In this document: piece by piece, positions 5,704 to 12,385 of the stretch
How the letters are laid out: every line of letters begins with the position of its first letter
How positions within the stretch are numbered: the stretch's first letter is position 1
Assembly (NCBI GenBank): GCA_018371275.1
Contig: JAHALF010000024.1
Span: 1-12,471 of the forward strand
DNA length: 12,471 nucleotides
Reading direction: 5' to 3'
Source: Clostridiales bacterium
GTDB taxonomy: Bacteria; Bacillota; Clostridia; Lachnospirales; CAG-274
The notes under the pieces: generated by a model
Databases searched by the model: none
What the model saw: the letters and a program-made list of their open reading frames with translations, nothing else
Told to the model about the DNA's origin: nothing
Position numbers and translations under genes: made by a program

Positions 5704-7185
5704 ATGGATATATTTATAAATATTTGGGAATATTTTGCAACTAATATATTACAACAACCTGCCTTTATGATAGGTCTTATAGTTGCTATTGGATATATTT
5801 TATTAAAAAAACCTTGGTATGATATTTTAGCAGGAGTTATAAAAGCTATTGTTGGATATTTTATATTATCAGTAGGTTCTAGTGGTCTTGTAAACAACTT
5901 TAGACCTATATTAGTAGGGCTTAAAGATAGGTTTAATATGGACGCTATGGTAATAGACCCATACTTTGGGCAAAATGCTGTAACAATAGGTGTTGAAGAA
6001 GTCTTTGGTAAAGGCTTTGGTAATGCTATGATACTTCTTTTTATAGCTTTTATAGTTAATATTTTACTTGTAAGATTTAGCAAATACACAAAATTACGTG
6101 CCTTATTTACAACAGGACATGTGCAAGTGCAACAGTCTGCAACAGCATATTGGCTAATATTATTTGCTTGTCCATTTTTAGCTAATAGTGATATAAGCCT
6201 TATTATAGTTATGGCATTTATATTAGGTGCATATTGGGCAGTTGGTGCAAATTTAACTATTAAGCCTTGTCAAGAGCTTACAGATGGAGCCGGTTTTTGT
6301 CTTGCTCATCAACAAAACTTTGGTGTAGCCATTAATACGTGGATTGCAGAAAGATTTTTTGGTAATAAAAAAGGTAAAAAAGTTAAGAAAATAGATGATA
6401 TAGAGCTTCCAGGATTTATGTCTATATTTAATGAAAATATGGTTTGTACTTCTATACTTATGTTAATTTTCTTTGGAGCTATTTTAGTTATATTAGGTAA
6501 AGACTACTTAATAGAACAAGGATTTCTTAAAGAAGGTGCTAGTATGCTATTTTATGTAATACAAGTATGTTTACATTTTGCCGTATATTTAGCTATCTTA
6601 CAATTAGGCGTAAGAACCTTCGTAACAGAGCTTACAGCATCTTTCCAGGGCATAGCGGACAAATTATTGCCAGGTTCTGTGCCAGGGGTTGACTGTGCAG
6701 TTATTTTTGGATTTGGTTCTGCAAATGCTGTTCCTTTAGGATTTTTAGCAGGATTTTTAGGTCAAATTATAGCTATTTCAGTTTTAGTTATTATAAAAAG
6801 TCCAGTGTTAGTAATATGCGGATTTGTTCCTGTATTTTTTGATAATTCAACTATTGCTATTTTTGCAAACCAAAAAGGTGGAATAAAAGCAGCTTTAATT
6901 CTTCCATTTATATCTGGTTTATGTCAAGTATTTGGCTCAGCCCTTATAGCTGGTTGGGTAGGAATGGCAGCTTATGGTGGATACTTAGGTATGTGGGACT
7001 GGGCTGTTATATGGCCAATAATAACTGTAATATTAAAATATTTAAGTTACATAGGTATACCGGTAGTAGTAATATTATTATTATTAATACCACAAATACA
7101 ATATAGATTAGATAAAGAAGGTTATTTTAAAATGACTGAAGATTATGAAGCTTATAAAGCTTTAAAACAAAAAAATAATGATTAA
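5704..7185 (+). CDS. ulaA: Ascorbate-specific PTS EIIC membrane permease
   Basis: This polytopic membrane protein translocates L-ascorbate and, with UlaB and UlaC, phosphorylates it. About ten or more hydrophobic segments are visible, together with family motifs such as TTGHVQVQQSA, PCQELTDGAGF, AHQQNFGVAI, and the conserved LPGSVPGVDCAV loop. I chose the start at 5704 (MDIFINIWEYF) because AAAGGAG lies just upstream. A longer frame from 5671 would begin inside that leader. The product is 493 aa, slightly longer than E. coli UlaA (465). The extra length is mainly a lysine-rich cytoplasmic loop (NKKGKKVKK) and a charged C-terminal tail. Confidence 0.94.
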   Translation: MDIFINIWEYFATNILQQPAFMIGLIVAIGYILLKKPWYDILAGVIKAIVGYFILSVGSSGLVNNFRPILVGLKDRFNMDAMVIDPYFGQNAVTIGVEEVFGKGFGNAMILLFIAFIVNILLVRFSKYTKLRALFTTGHVQVQQSATAYWLILFACPFLANSDISLIIVMAFILGAYWAVGANLTIKPCQELTDGAGFCLAHQQNFGVAINTWIAERFFGNKKGKKVKKIDDIELPGFMSIFNENMVCTSILMLIFFGAILVILGKDYLIEQGFLKEGASMLFYVIQVCLHFAVYLAILQLGVRTFVTELTASFQGIADKLLPGSVPGVDCAVIFGFGSANAVPLGFLAGFLGQIIAISVLVIIKSPVLVICGFVPVFFDNSTIAIFANQKGGIKAALILPFISGLCQVFGSALIAGWVGMAAYGGYLGMWDWAVIWPIITVILKYLSYIGIPVVVILLLLIPQIQYRLDKEGYFKMTEDYEAYKALKQKNND

Positions 7186-7213
7186 AAAATAAATTTGAAA
7201 TGGATGTGATTAT

Positions 7214-7516
7214 ATGTTAAAAGATAATATGAGTTTTTTAGTATGTTGTGCAAATGGAGCTGGTTCAAGCCTTATGATGAAAATGACACTTCAAAAGGTT
7301 TTAACAAAGCTTAATATAAAACCATCAAAAATTCATCATTGTGCTTTATCTGAAGGTAAAAGTGCAGCTTCTCAATTTGATATTGTATTTTGTGCTCAAA
7401 ATTTTATTAGTATGTTTGCAGATGCTGAGAAAAAAGGGACTAAAGTAATTGGACTTAGAAACATAATGTCAGCACAGGAAATGGAAGAAAAAATGAAAGA
7501 AAAAAATATAATATAA
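7214..7516 (+). CDS. ulaB: Ascorbate-specific PTS EIIB component
   Basis: This 100-aa cytoplasmic phosphocarrier accepts phosphate from UlaC on a cysteine and phosphorylates ascorbate at UlaA. The P-loop VCCANGAGSSLMM gives Cys12 as the phosphocysteine, with an extra Cys11 beside it. The usual family form is VC(G/A)NGxGSS, so the doubled cysteine is a mild variation. Length equals the family norm (about 101). The ribosome binding site (GGATGTGAT) is weaker than those of its neighbours. It ends the PTS block and is followed by a strong hairpin (7546-7586). Confidence 0.93.
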   Translation: MLKDNMSFLVCCANGAGSSLMMKMTLQKVLTKLNIKPSKIHHCALSEGKSAASQFDIVFCAQNFISMFADAEKKGTKVIGLRNIMSAQEMEEKMKEKNII

Positions 7517-7545
7517 TTAATAAATTCTAATTTAATAAATTATTA

Positions 7546-7586
7546 AAATTATCTACCTAGTATTTTAAAATATAGGTAGATAATTT
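7546..7586 (+). terminator. 14-bp perfect hairpin after ulaB, possible partial terminator
   Basis: AAATTATCTACCTA (7546-7559) pairs perfectly with TAGGTAGATAATTT (7573-7586). The loop itself is a palindrome (TATTTTAAAATA, 7561-7572), so the whole structure is nearly continuous. The T run after it is weak (TTAATTACATT). It probably reduces read-through from the PTS genes into the regulator and downstream enzymes, or protects the upstream mRNA end. Confidence 0.55.
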
Positions 7587-7619
7587 AATTACATTAAAGT
7601 TAAACATTAAGGAAATTTT

Positions 7620-8393
7620 ATGAAAAATAAAAAAAAGTATGTAAATGACAGAAGAAATAATATTTTAAAATTTATTAATGAAAATAAAAAAGCTAGTGTT
7701 GAAAAACTTTCTGAATTTTTTAATGTTTCAGCTATTACTATAAGACGGGATTTACAATATTTAGAAGATAATAATAAGTTAATACGTTTTTATGGCGGAG
7801 CTAAAGCAAAAGAAAATGTTATTATAGATAGTGTTTCAGAAAGAGAAATTTGTAAACAGCAACTAGCTAAATATGCAGCTAGTCTTATTAATGATGGTGA
7901 TACTATATTTATAAATTCTAGCAGTACATCTATTAAAATTTTAGATTTTATAGATAAAAAAAATGTAACAGTTATAACGAACAATATTAAAGCTGTAAAT
8001 GTAGAGCTAAAAAATAATATGAATGTAATTATTACCGGTGGTGAAATAAGACATCCTAAAGAAATTTTATTAGGAGATTATGCTATAAAAACGTTACAAA
8101 ATATATATGCTAAAAAATCTTTTATCGGTTGTAGTGGTGTATCTTTAGAATGTGGTATGACAACATCAAATGCCAATGAAGTCAATATTAATAAATTAAT
8201 GATAGAACATACAACATTAGATACATATTTTATAGCAGATTATACTAAAATATGTAAGAATAGTAGTTTTATAACTTGTAATAGTTCAAATATAAAAAAT
8301 TTAATTACAGATGATAAAGTTCCAGAAAAAATTTTAGATTTATTTAGAAAAAATGGAACTAAAATACATATTGTTAAAATTAACTATGAATAA
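7620..8393 (+). CDS. DeoR-family transcriptional regulator, probably of the ascorbate operon
   Basis: This 257-aa regulator has an N-terminal DeoR winged helix-turn-helix (about 10-60: RRNNILKFINENKKASVEKL, FFNVSAITIRRDLQYLED). It is followed by the DeoR sensor domain that binds phosphorylated sugars (about 75-235). Family motifs GDTIFINSSST, VITNNIKAVN, GGEIRHP and FIGCSGVS are present. The usual length is about 250. Its start follows AAGGAAA. It lies in the middle of the ascorbate genes, after the hairpin that follows ulaB, so it likely controls this operon in response to a pathway phosphosugar. UlaR of E. coli is also DeoR-type, but many Bacillota use a different regulator, so I leave the symbol empty. 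Confidence 0.9.
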   Translation: MKNKKKYVNDRRNNILKFINENKKASVEKLSEFFNVSAITIRRDLQYLEDNNKLIRFYGGAKAKENVIIDSVSEREICKQQLAKYAASLINDGDTIFINSSSTSIKILDFIDKKNVTVITNNIKAVNVELKNNMNVIITGGEIRHPKEILLGDYAIKTLQNIYAKKSFIGCSGVSLECGMTTSNANEVNINKLMIEHTTLDTYFIADYTKICKNSSFITCNSSNIKNLITDDKVPEKILDLFRKNGTKIHIVKINYE

Positions 8394-8422
8394 TTTTTTA
8401 TTACATAGTTAGGGGGTTATTT

Positions 8423-9265
8423 ATGGAAAAATTATTTGAATTGGGCTTATATGAAAAAGCTATGCCTAACAATCTTAATTGGGAAGAAAAATTAAAGTTT
8501 GCTAAAAGTGTTGGGTATGATTTTGTAGAAATAAGTATAGATGAAACAGATGAAAAACTTTCAAGACTTAATATGTCTAAAGAAGAACGTAAAAATTTAG
8601 TAAACTTAATGATGGATAATAATATATATATTCGCACTATGTGTTTAAGCGGACATAGAAAATATCCATTAGGTAGTAATAATAAGGAAACAGTAAAGAG
8701 AAGTTTAGATATTATGGAAAAAGCTATAATATTAGCTAACGATTTAGGTATAAGAATTATACAAATTGCAGGATATGATGTATATTATGAAGATTCTTCT
8801 ATTGAAACTGTAAAAAGATTTGAAGAAAATCTAAAGAAATCAACAGAAATTGCAGCAAAATTTGGTGTTATTTTAGCTTTTGAAACTATGGAAACAGAGT
8901 TTATGAACACAGTAGAAAAGGCTATGGATTATGTAAATAAGATTAATTCACCATATTTACAAGTGTATCCAGATATAGGTAATATAACTAATGCAAGTAA
9001 ACTTTATAATAAAGATGTTTTAAAAGATTTAGAGACAGGGAAAGGTCATATAGTTGGTATGCACCTTAAAGAAACTGTACCTAACAAATTTAGAGAAATA
9101 CCTTTTGGAACAGGTCACGTTGATTTTGAAAAGGCAATAAATTTGACATTTAATCTAGGTGTTAGAAAGTATGTTACAGAATTATGGTGTACAAACGATA
9201 AATGGCAGCAAGAGGTAAAAGAAGCTTATAATATGATGAATGATATTTTAAAAAATATTGGTTAA
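8423..9265 (+). CDS. ulaE: L-xylulose-5-phosphate 3-epimerase
   Basis: This 280-aa TIM-barrel sugar-phosphate epimerase (AP-endonuclease-2-like fold) would convert L-xylulose-5-phosphate to L-ribulose-5-phosphate. Expected metal and catalytic residues are visible: Glu154 in AFETMET, Asp184 in YPDIGN, His214 in GMHLKET and Glu254 in TELW. The N-terminal ELGLYEKAMP is typical of UlaE/SgbU/hexulose-phosphate isomerase-like proteins. Length matches E. coli UlaE (284). The start follows AGGGGG. It is 29 bases after the regulator gene and 15 bases before the propeller-like gene. Confidence 0.92.
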   Translation: MEKLFELGLYEKAMPNNLNWEEKLKFAKSVGYDFVEISIDETDEKLSRLNMSKEERKNLVNLMMDNNIYIRTMCLSGHRKYPLGSNNKETVKRSLDIMEKAIILANDLGIRIIQIAGYDVYYEDSSIETVKRFEENLKKSTEIAAKFGVILAFETMETEFMNTVEKAMDYVNKINSPYLQVYPDIGNITNASKLYNKDVLKDLETGKGHIVGMHLKETVPNKFREIPFGTGHVDFEKAINLTFNLGVRKYVTELWCTNDKWQQEVKEAYNMMNDILKNIG

Positions 9266-9280
9266 AATGAGGTAAAGCCT

Positions 9281-10330
9281 ATGAAAGTAAATAAAAAAGT
9301 TATATATAATTTAGAAAAGTGTTACTCTATAGCACCACTTTTTTATAAAAATAAAAATCATATATTAGTTGCAGCTGAAAAAGTTAATGAATGTGTCTTA
9401 TTTGACACTTATGGAAATAAAGAAGAAACTATATGGAAAGAGCCAGGTGGAGTTATGACAATGGTTCAAGTTCCTAATACAGATGGTCAATTTTTAGCTA
9501 CCCATAAATTTTATTCTCCTAATGATTCTAAAGAGGCTAAAATAGTTGTGGCTACTCCTATATCTGAAAATAATTGGGATATAAAAACTCTTATGGATTT
9601 ACCACATATCCATAGATTTGATATATTAGAAAGAAATGGAGTACACTATTTAATAGCTTGTACTTTAAAATCAGGACATAATCATAAAGATGACTGGTCT
9701 ATACCAGGTAAAGTATATGCTGGTGTTTTACCTACAAGCCTTGATGAGTTTAATGAAAATAATCAATTAAAGCTAAATGTTATAAAAGACAATATGGTAA
9801 AAAATCACGGTTATACTAAAATAGTTGAAGATAATATAAATAAAGCTATTATATCTTCTAATGAAGGTGTATTTAAGTTTACACCACCTGAAGATGTAAG
9901 TAAAGGTTGGGAAATAGAACAACTTTTAGACGTTCCAGCGTCAGATGCTGTATATATTGATATAGATGGAGATGGTGAAAAAGAAATTTTTATGATTTCA
10001 CATTTTCACGGAGATGATATAATCATTTATAAAAAAATTAATAATAAATATGAACAAGTTTATCAGTATGAAAATAACTCAAAATTTTCTCACTCTATAT
10101 TTGGAGGAACAGTTAGTGGACAACCAGTTGTTATAATAGGTCATAGAGAGGCCGATAGAAATCTTATATTATTTACATATGATAAAGAAAATAAATGTTT
10201 TAAATATGATTTTTTAGATAAAAATTGTGGTTCAGCTAATGTTTATAAATTTGAACAAGATGGAAAAGAGTTTTTAATATCTACTAATAGAGAAATAAAT
10301 GAAGTATCTTTATATGAGATAAGTTTATAA
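9281..10330 (+). CDS. Unrecognised beta-propeller-like protein in the ascorbate operon
   Basis: This 349-aa cytoplasmic protein has no signal peptide. It shows repeated beta-strand segments of a propeller, including one FG-GAP/EF-like loop DIDGDGEKEIF (residues 227-237). Histidines recur at propeller-loop positions: HIHRFD (109-114), SGHNHKDDW (131-139), NHGYTK (175-180), SHFHGDD (240-246), FSHSIFGG (269-276) and GHREADRN (287-294). Such a ring of His/Asp could bind a metal in a central channel, as in aldos-2-ulose dehydratase-type and oligogalacturonate-lyase-type propellers. The start follows GAGG, and it sits 15 bases after ulaE and 12 before ulaF, so it belongs to the pathway. Function unknown; an enzyme acting on a keto-sugar derivative is my inference. 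Confidence 0.8.
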   Translation: MKVNKKVIYNLEKCYSIAPLFYKNKNHILVAAEKVNECVLFDTYGNKEETIWKEPGGVMTMVQVPNTDGQFLATHKFYSPNDSKEAKIVVATPISENNWDIKTLMDLPHIHRFDILERNGVHYLIACTLKSGHNHKDDWSIPGKVYAGVLPTSLDEFNENNQLKLNVIKDNMVKNHGYTKIVEDNINKAIISSNEGVFKFTPPEDVSKGWEIEQLLDVPASDAVYIDIDGDGEKEIFMISHFHGDDIIIYKKINNKYEQVYQYENNSKFSHSIFGGTVSGQPVVIIGHREADRNLILFTYDKENKCFKYDFLDKNCGSANVYKFEQDGKEFLISTNREINEVSLYEISL

Positions 10331-10342
10331 GAGGTGGTTATT

Positions 10343-11029
10343 ATGTTAGAAGATTTAAAGGAAAAAGTTTATAAAGCAAATTTAGAATTGCCTAAATATA
10401 ATCTTGTTACTTTTACCTGGGGAAATGTTAGTGAAATAGATAGAAAAACAGGTTATGTGGTTATAAAACCTAGTGGTGTTTCTTATAGTGAGCTTAAGCC
10501 AGAGGATATGGTTGTTGTAGATTTAGATGGCAACAAAATAGAAGGTAATTTAAAACCATCATCAGATACATATACTCATATAGAGCTTTATAAAGCTTTT
10601 GAAAATATAGGAGGAGTTGTTCATACCCATTCAAAATGGGCTACTAGCTGGGCTCAAGCTGGAAGAGATATACCTTGCTATGGAACAACTCACGCAGATT
10701 ATATGTATGGGGATATTCCTTGTGTTAGAGGTCTTACTAAAGAAGAAATAGAAGAAGCATATGAAAAAAATACAGGTAAAGTGATTGTTGAATATTTTAA
10801 AAATAAAGATTATATATCTATGCCAGCAGTTTTATGTAAAAATCATGGTCCTTTTACTTGGGGTAAAGATAGCTTTGAGGCTGTACATAATGCAGTAGTT
10901 TTAGAAGAAGTTGCTAAAATGGCTTTAAATACTGAAATTATCTTGCCTAGTGTTGAAAGAGCACCTTATTTTTTACAAGATAAACACTATTATAGAAAAC
11001 ATGGAAAAAATGCTTATTATGGACAATAA
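10343..11029 (+). CDS. ulaF: L-ribulose-5-phosphate 4-epimerase
   Basis: This 228-aa class II aldolase-family epimerase converts L-ribulose-5-phosphate to D-xylulose-5-phosphate, which enters the pentose phosphate pathway. Zinc ligands are His94 and His96 in VVHTH, and His168 in KNHG. Further catalytic positions known from AraD are present: Asp75 in PSSDTYTH and Asp119 in HADY. I chose the ATG at 10343, six bases after AAGAGGTGG. An in-frame GTG at 10334 lies inside that ribosome binding site and is unlikely. The resulting 228 aa equals the length of E. coli UlaF. It is the last gene of the operon. AraD (arabinose) is the main alternative name, but the context fixes ascorbate. Confidence 0.93.
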   Translation: MLEDLKEKVYKANLELPKYNLVTFTWGNVSEIDRKTGYVVIKPSGVSYSELKPEDMVVVDLDGNKIEGNLKPSSDTYTHIELYKAFENIGGVVHTHSKWATSWAQAGRDIPCYGTTHADYMYGDIPCVRGLTKEEIEEAYEKNTGKVIVEYFKNKDYISMPAVLCKNHGPFTWGKDSFEAVHNAVVLEEVAKMALNTEIILPSVERAPYFLQDKHYYRKHGKNAYYGQ

Positions 11030-11044
11030 TATATTTTATTAAAT

Positions 11045-11070
11045 AAAAGAGAGTACATTACTCTCTTTTT
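11045..11070. terminator. Two-way terminator between ulaF and the VanZ-like gene
   Basis: AAAAGAGAGTA-CAT-TACTCTCTTTT followed by T ends the ascorbate operon 16 bases after ulaF. The A-rich left flank makes it work on the minus strand too, for the convergent VanZ-like gene that ends at 11102. Confidence 0.85.
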
Positions 11071-11101
11071 AATTTATAAAATTATTTGTAAAGCCTATAT
11101 G

Positions 11102-11539
11102 TTAATTAAATTTTCGTTTTATAATATATCCTATAATTAATCCTATAAAATTTAAAATTATATCATCAATATCAAAAAAGCCTATTAAAAATATAAGTTG
11201 AATAAACTCTATAAAAAATAAGATAAAAATAAAAATAAAAGTAATTTTAAAAATATTATTTTTATTAAAATATAATGATACAAAATATCCTAATGGAATA
11301 AATGGAATAATATTTCCAAGGAGATTATATATTGAAAAAATACTTGGTAAAGTTTTTAAATAAGAATTAATAGTCCTAAAAGGTATTAAGTTAATATTTA
11401 CAATACCATTATTTCTATTATTCATTATATTATTATAAGTATTAATCAAATTATTAAAACTTCCATCAAATTTAAGTATGACAAATAGCAAAAATAATAA
11501 AAGATAAATAATAAAAATAATTTTTTGATTTTTTCTCAT
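11102..11539 (-). CDS. VanZ-like membrane protein
   Basis: This 145-aa protein has four hydrophobic membrane segments (about 8-25, 68-90, 95-118, 122-140). It carries VanZ-family motifs: NLIPFRTI (50-57), NLLGNIIPFIPLGYF (72-86), a polar EFIQ in the third helix and FDIDDIILNFIGLIIGY near the end. VanZ itself is linked to teicoplanin resistance; most VanZ-like proteins in Clostridia are uncharacterised, so no resistance should be assumed. The start follows AAAGGAG. The gene lies 33 bases after the MATE remnant on the same strand and may be read from the promoter of the Bfd-like gene or from one of its own that I cannot see. Confidence 0.85.
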   Translation of the reverse strand: MRKNQKIIFIIYLLLFLLFVILKFDGSFNNLINTYNNIMNNRNNGIVNINLIPFRTINSYLKTLPSIFSIYNLLGNIIPFIPLGYFVSLYFNKNNIFKITFIFIFILFFIEFIQLIFLIGFFDIDDIILNFIGLIIGYIIKRKFN

Positions 11540-11572
11540 TTTGGCTCCTTTATATAAAATTTAAGTAATTTT

Positions 11573-11955
11573 TTATTCTAACCATTTAGATTTCCAAGTA
11601 TAAATAATTATTAAAATTGTGCCTATTCCCCAGGAAATAGGATAAAATATATAAATGCTTTCTACAGTATTAAAATAAGGAAAAATAGACTGTAACCATA
11701 TAATTCTAAATAGACACATAGAAACAATAAGTATTACTATTGGTGATATTGTTTTGCCTACTCCTCTTACTGTACCAGCAAGACATTGTAAAATAGCGAG
11801 TAAAAAATAGAATGGAAAAAAATTTTCATAGCTAATACACCAGCATTCATAACATTTATATCCTTTGTAAATAATCCTACAATAAAATTGGAAAATGTAA
11901 GTAATAAAATACCTGTTATACTTGTATAGATTAAACTAATAATAATAGTTATCTA
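11573..11955 (-). pseudogene. MATE-family efflux transporter, C-terminal remnant
   Basis: On the minus strand, two frames joined near 11813-11826 give the last quarter of a MATE multidrug/oligosaccharide-lipid-type transporter. The first reads ITIIISLIYTSITGILLLTF then SNFIVGLFTKDINVMNAGVL; the second reads FPFYFLLAILQCLAGTVRG, VGKTISPIVIL and PISWGIGTILIIIYTWKSKW before the stop. The frame changes in a T/A run, the 5' part of the gene is absent, and a TAG sits directly upstream, so it is both truncated and frameshifted. The missing N-terminal three quarters were presumably lost by deletion next to the Bfd-like gene. Only about 120 residues remain and no product is expected. Confidence 0.82.
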
Positions 11956-11967
11956 CATTCCTTGTTT

Positions 11968-12267
11968 TTATCTTTTATTTTCTATAATATTTGATATTAT
12001 ACCTTTGCATCTTCCACAACCAGCGCCAGCATTTGTAGTTTCTTTAACTTTTTCAAAAGTGTCAGCACCGTTTTTAACAGCATCTACAATTGTGCTTATT
12101 GATACATTTTTACATTTACAAGCATTTTGTAATAATGTTTCTACTTCTTCAAGTTCAGTATCATTTTCAATAACTATATCAGACATTGTTTTTAACTCTT
12201 CAATTGTTCTTGCTCCTTCTGCTTGAGCTTTTCTAACTTTTAAATATTTTTCTATTTCTAAAGCCAT
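11968..12267 (-). CDS. Bfd-like [2Fe-2S]-binding protein
   Basis: This 99-aa cytoplasmic protein has a C-terminal Bfd-type [2Fe-2S] domain with cysteines at 50, 52, 84 and 87 (NACKCKNVS and GAGCGRCKG, a CxC-x31-CxxC pattern). This is the fold of bacterioferritin-associated ferredoxin and of redox-enzyme subunits. The first 45 residues form a helical, charged extension not present in 64-aa E. coli Bfd. I chose the ATG at 12265-12267 because TAAGGAG lies just upstream; a longer frame reaching 12306 overlaps that site and the promoter region. A strong promoter precedes it (12311-12339). No bacterioferritin or partner enzyme is nearby, so its partner is unknown. Confidence 0.87.
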   Translation of the reverse strand: MALEIEKYLKVRKAQAEGARTIEELKTMSDIVIENDTELEEVETLLQNACKCKNVSISTIVDAVKNGADTFEKVKETTNAGAGCGRCKGIISNIIENKR

Positions 12268-12310
12268 ATATATTCTCCTTAATATTATTTTATATTTTTT
12301 ATACAAGTAT

Positions 12311-12339
12311 AGTATATTAAAATATTAGTATAAATGCAA
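12311..12339 (-). promoter_or_regulatory. Sigma-A promoter of the Bfd-like gene
   Basis: On the minus strand TTGCAT (12334-12339), a 17-base spacer and TATACT (12311-12316) form a near-consensus housekeeping promoter 43 bases upstream of the start codon. It lies about 14 bases from the attP arm and reads inward, away from the cotJC 3' half. Confidence 0.75.
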
Positions 12340-12352
12340 TAGCTATTTTGAG

Positions 12353-12371
12353 TATTTTTAAAAACCCTATA
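12353..12371. repeat. attP left arm, inverted-repeat partner of 108-126
   Basis: These bases (TATTTTTAAAAA then CCCTATA) lie one base outside the attR core. They are the imperfect inverted partner of the arm at 108-126. The two element-side arms resemble each other and the cotJC-side flanks do not, which fits element ends holding attP half-sites and the gene holding attB half-sites. Confidence 0.65.
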
Positions 12372-12372
12372 A

Positions 12373-12385
12373 CAATATGGAGGAC
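12373..12385 (+). other. attR core, 13-bp direct repeat at the right junction
   Basis: This is an exact copy of CAATATGGAGGAC (87-99). To its left is element sequence with the arm CCCTATA at 12365-12371; to its right cotJC continues with CAGATGGTGAG. The two copies are in direct orientation, as needed for excision rather than inversion. Confidence 0.85.

Larger units (their letters stand above)
87..12372. mobile_element. Serine-recombinase intervening element inserted in cotJC (skin-like, 12,286 bp)
   Basis: The element lies between two copies of CAATATGGAGGAC that split cotJC in frame. It encodes a large serine recombinase, a small divergent gene beside it, several decayed genes, an ascorbate-utilisation operon, and a few membrane and iron-sulfur genes. 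There are no phage structural, conjugation or transposase genes that look functional. Recombination between the two cores would delete 12,286 bp as a circle and leave one core inside an intact cotJC frame. Known precedents are the skin element in sigK and SPbeta in spsM, both removed by large serine recombinases in the mother cell during sporulation. The insertion and in-frame rejoining are read from the sequence. Developmental timing is inferred from the target gene. Confidence 0.87.

Noticed and set aside
5658..6089. Long minus-strand frame opposite ulaA and similar frames opposite ulaG, ulaE, the regulator and the Bfd-like gene
   Set aside because: All lie antisense to well-supported genes, have no ribosome binding sites, and show no protein-family features.
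6921..7106. Plus-strand frame inside ulaA
   Set aside because: It is an out-of-frame shadow of the UlaA C-terminus with no translation signal.
87..12385. The insert as an ordinary transposon or phage
   Set aside because: There are no terminal inverted repeats with a target duplication from a DDE transposase, and no phage structural genes. The core identity plus a large serine recombinase fits site-specific integration.
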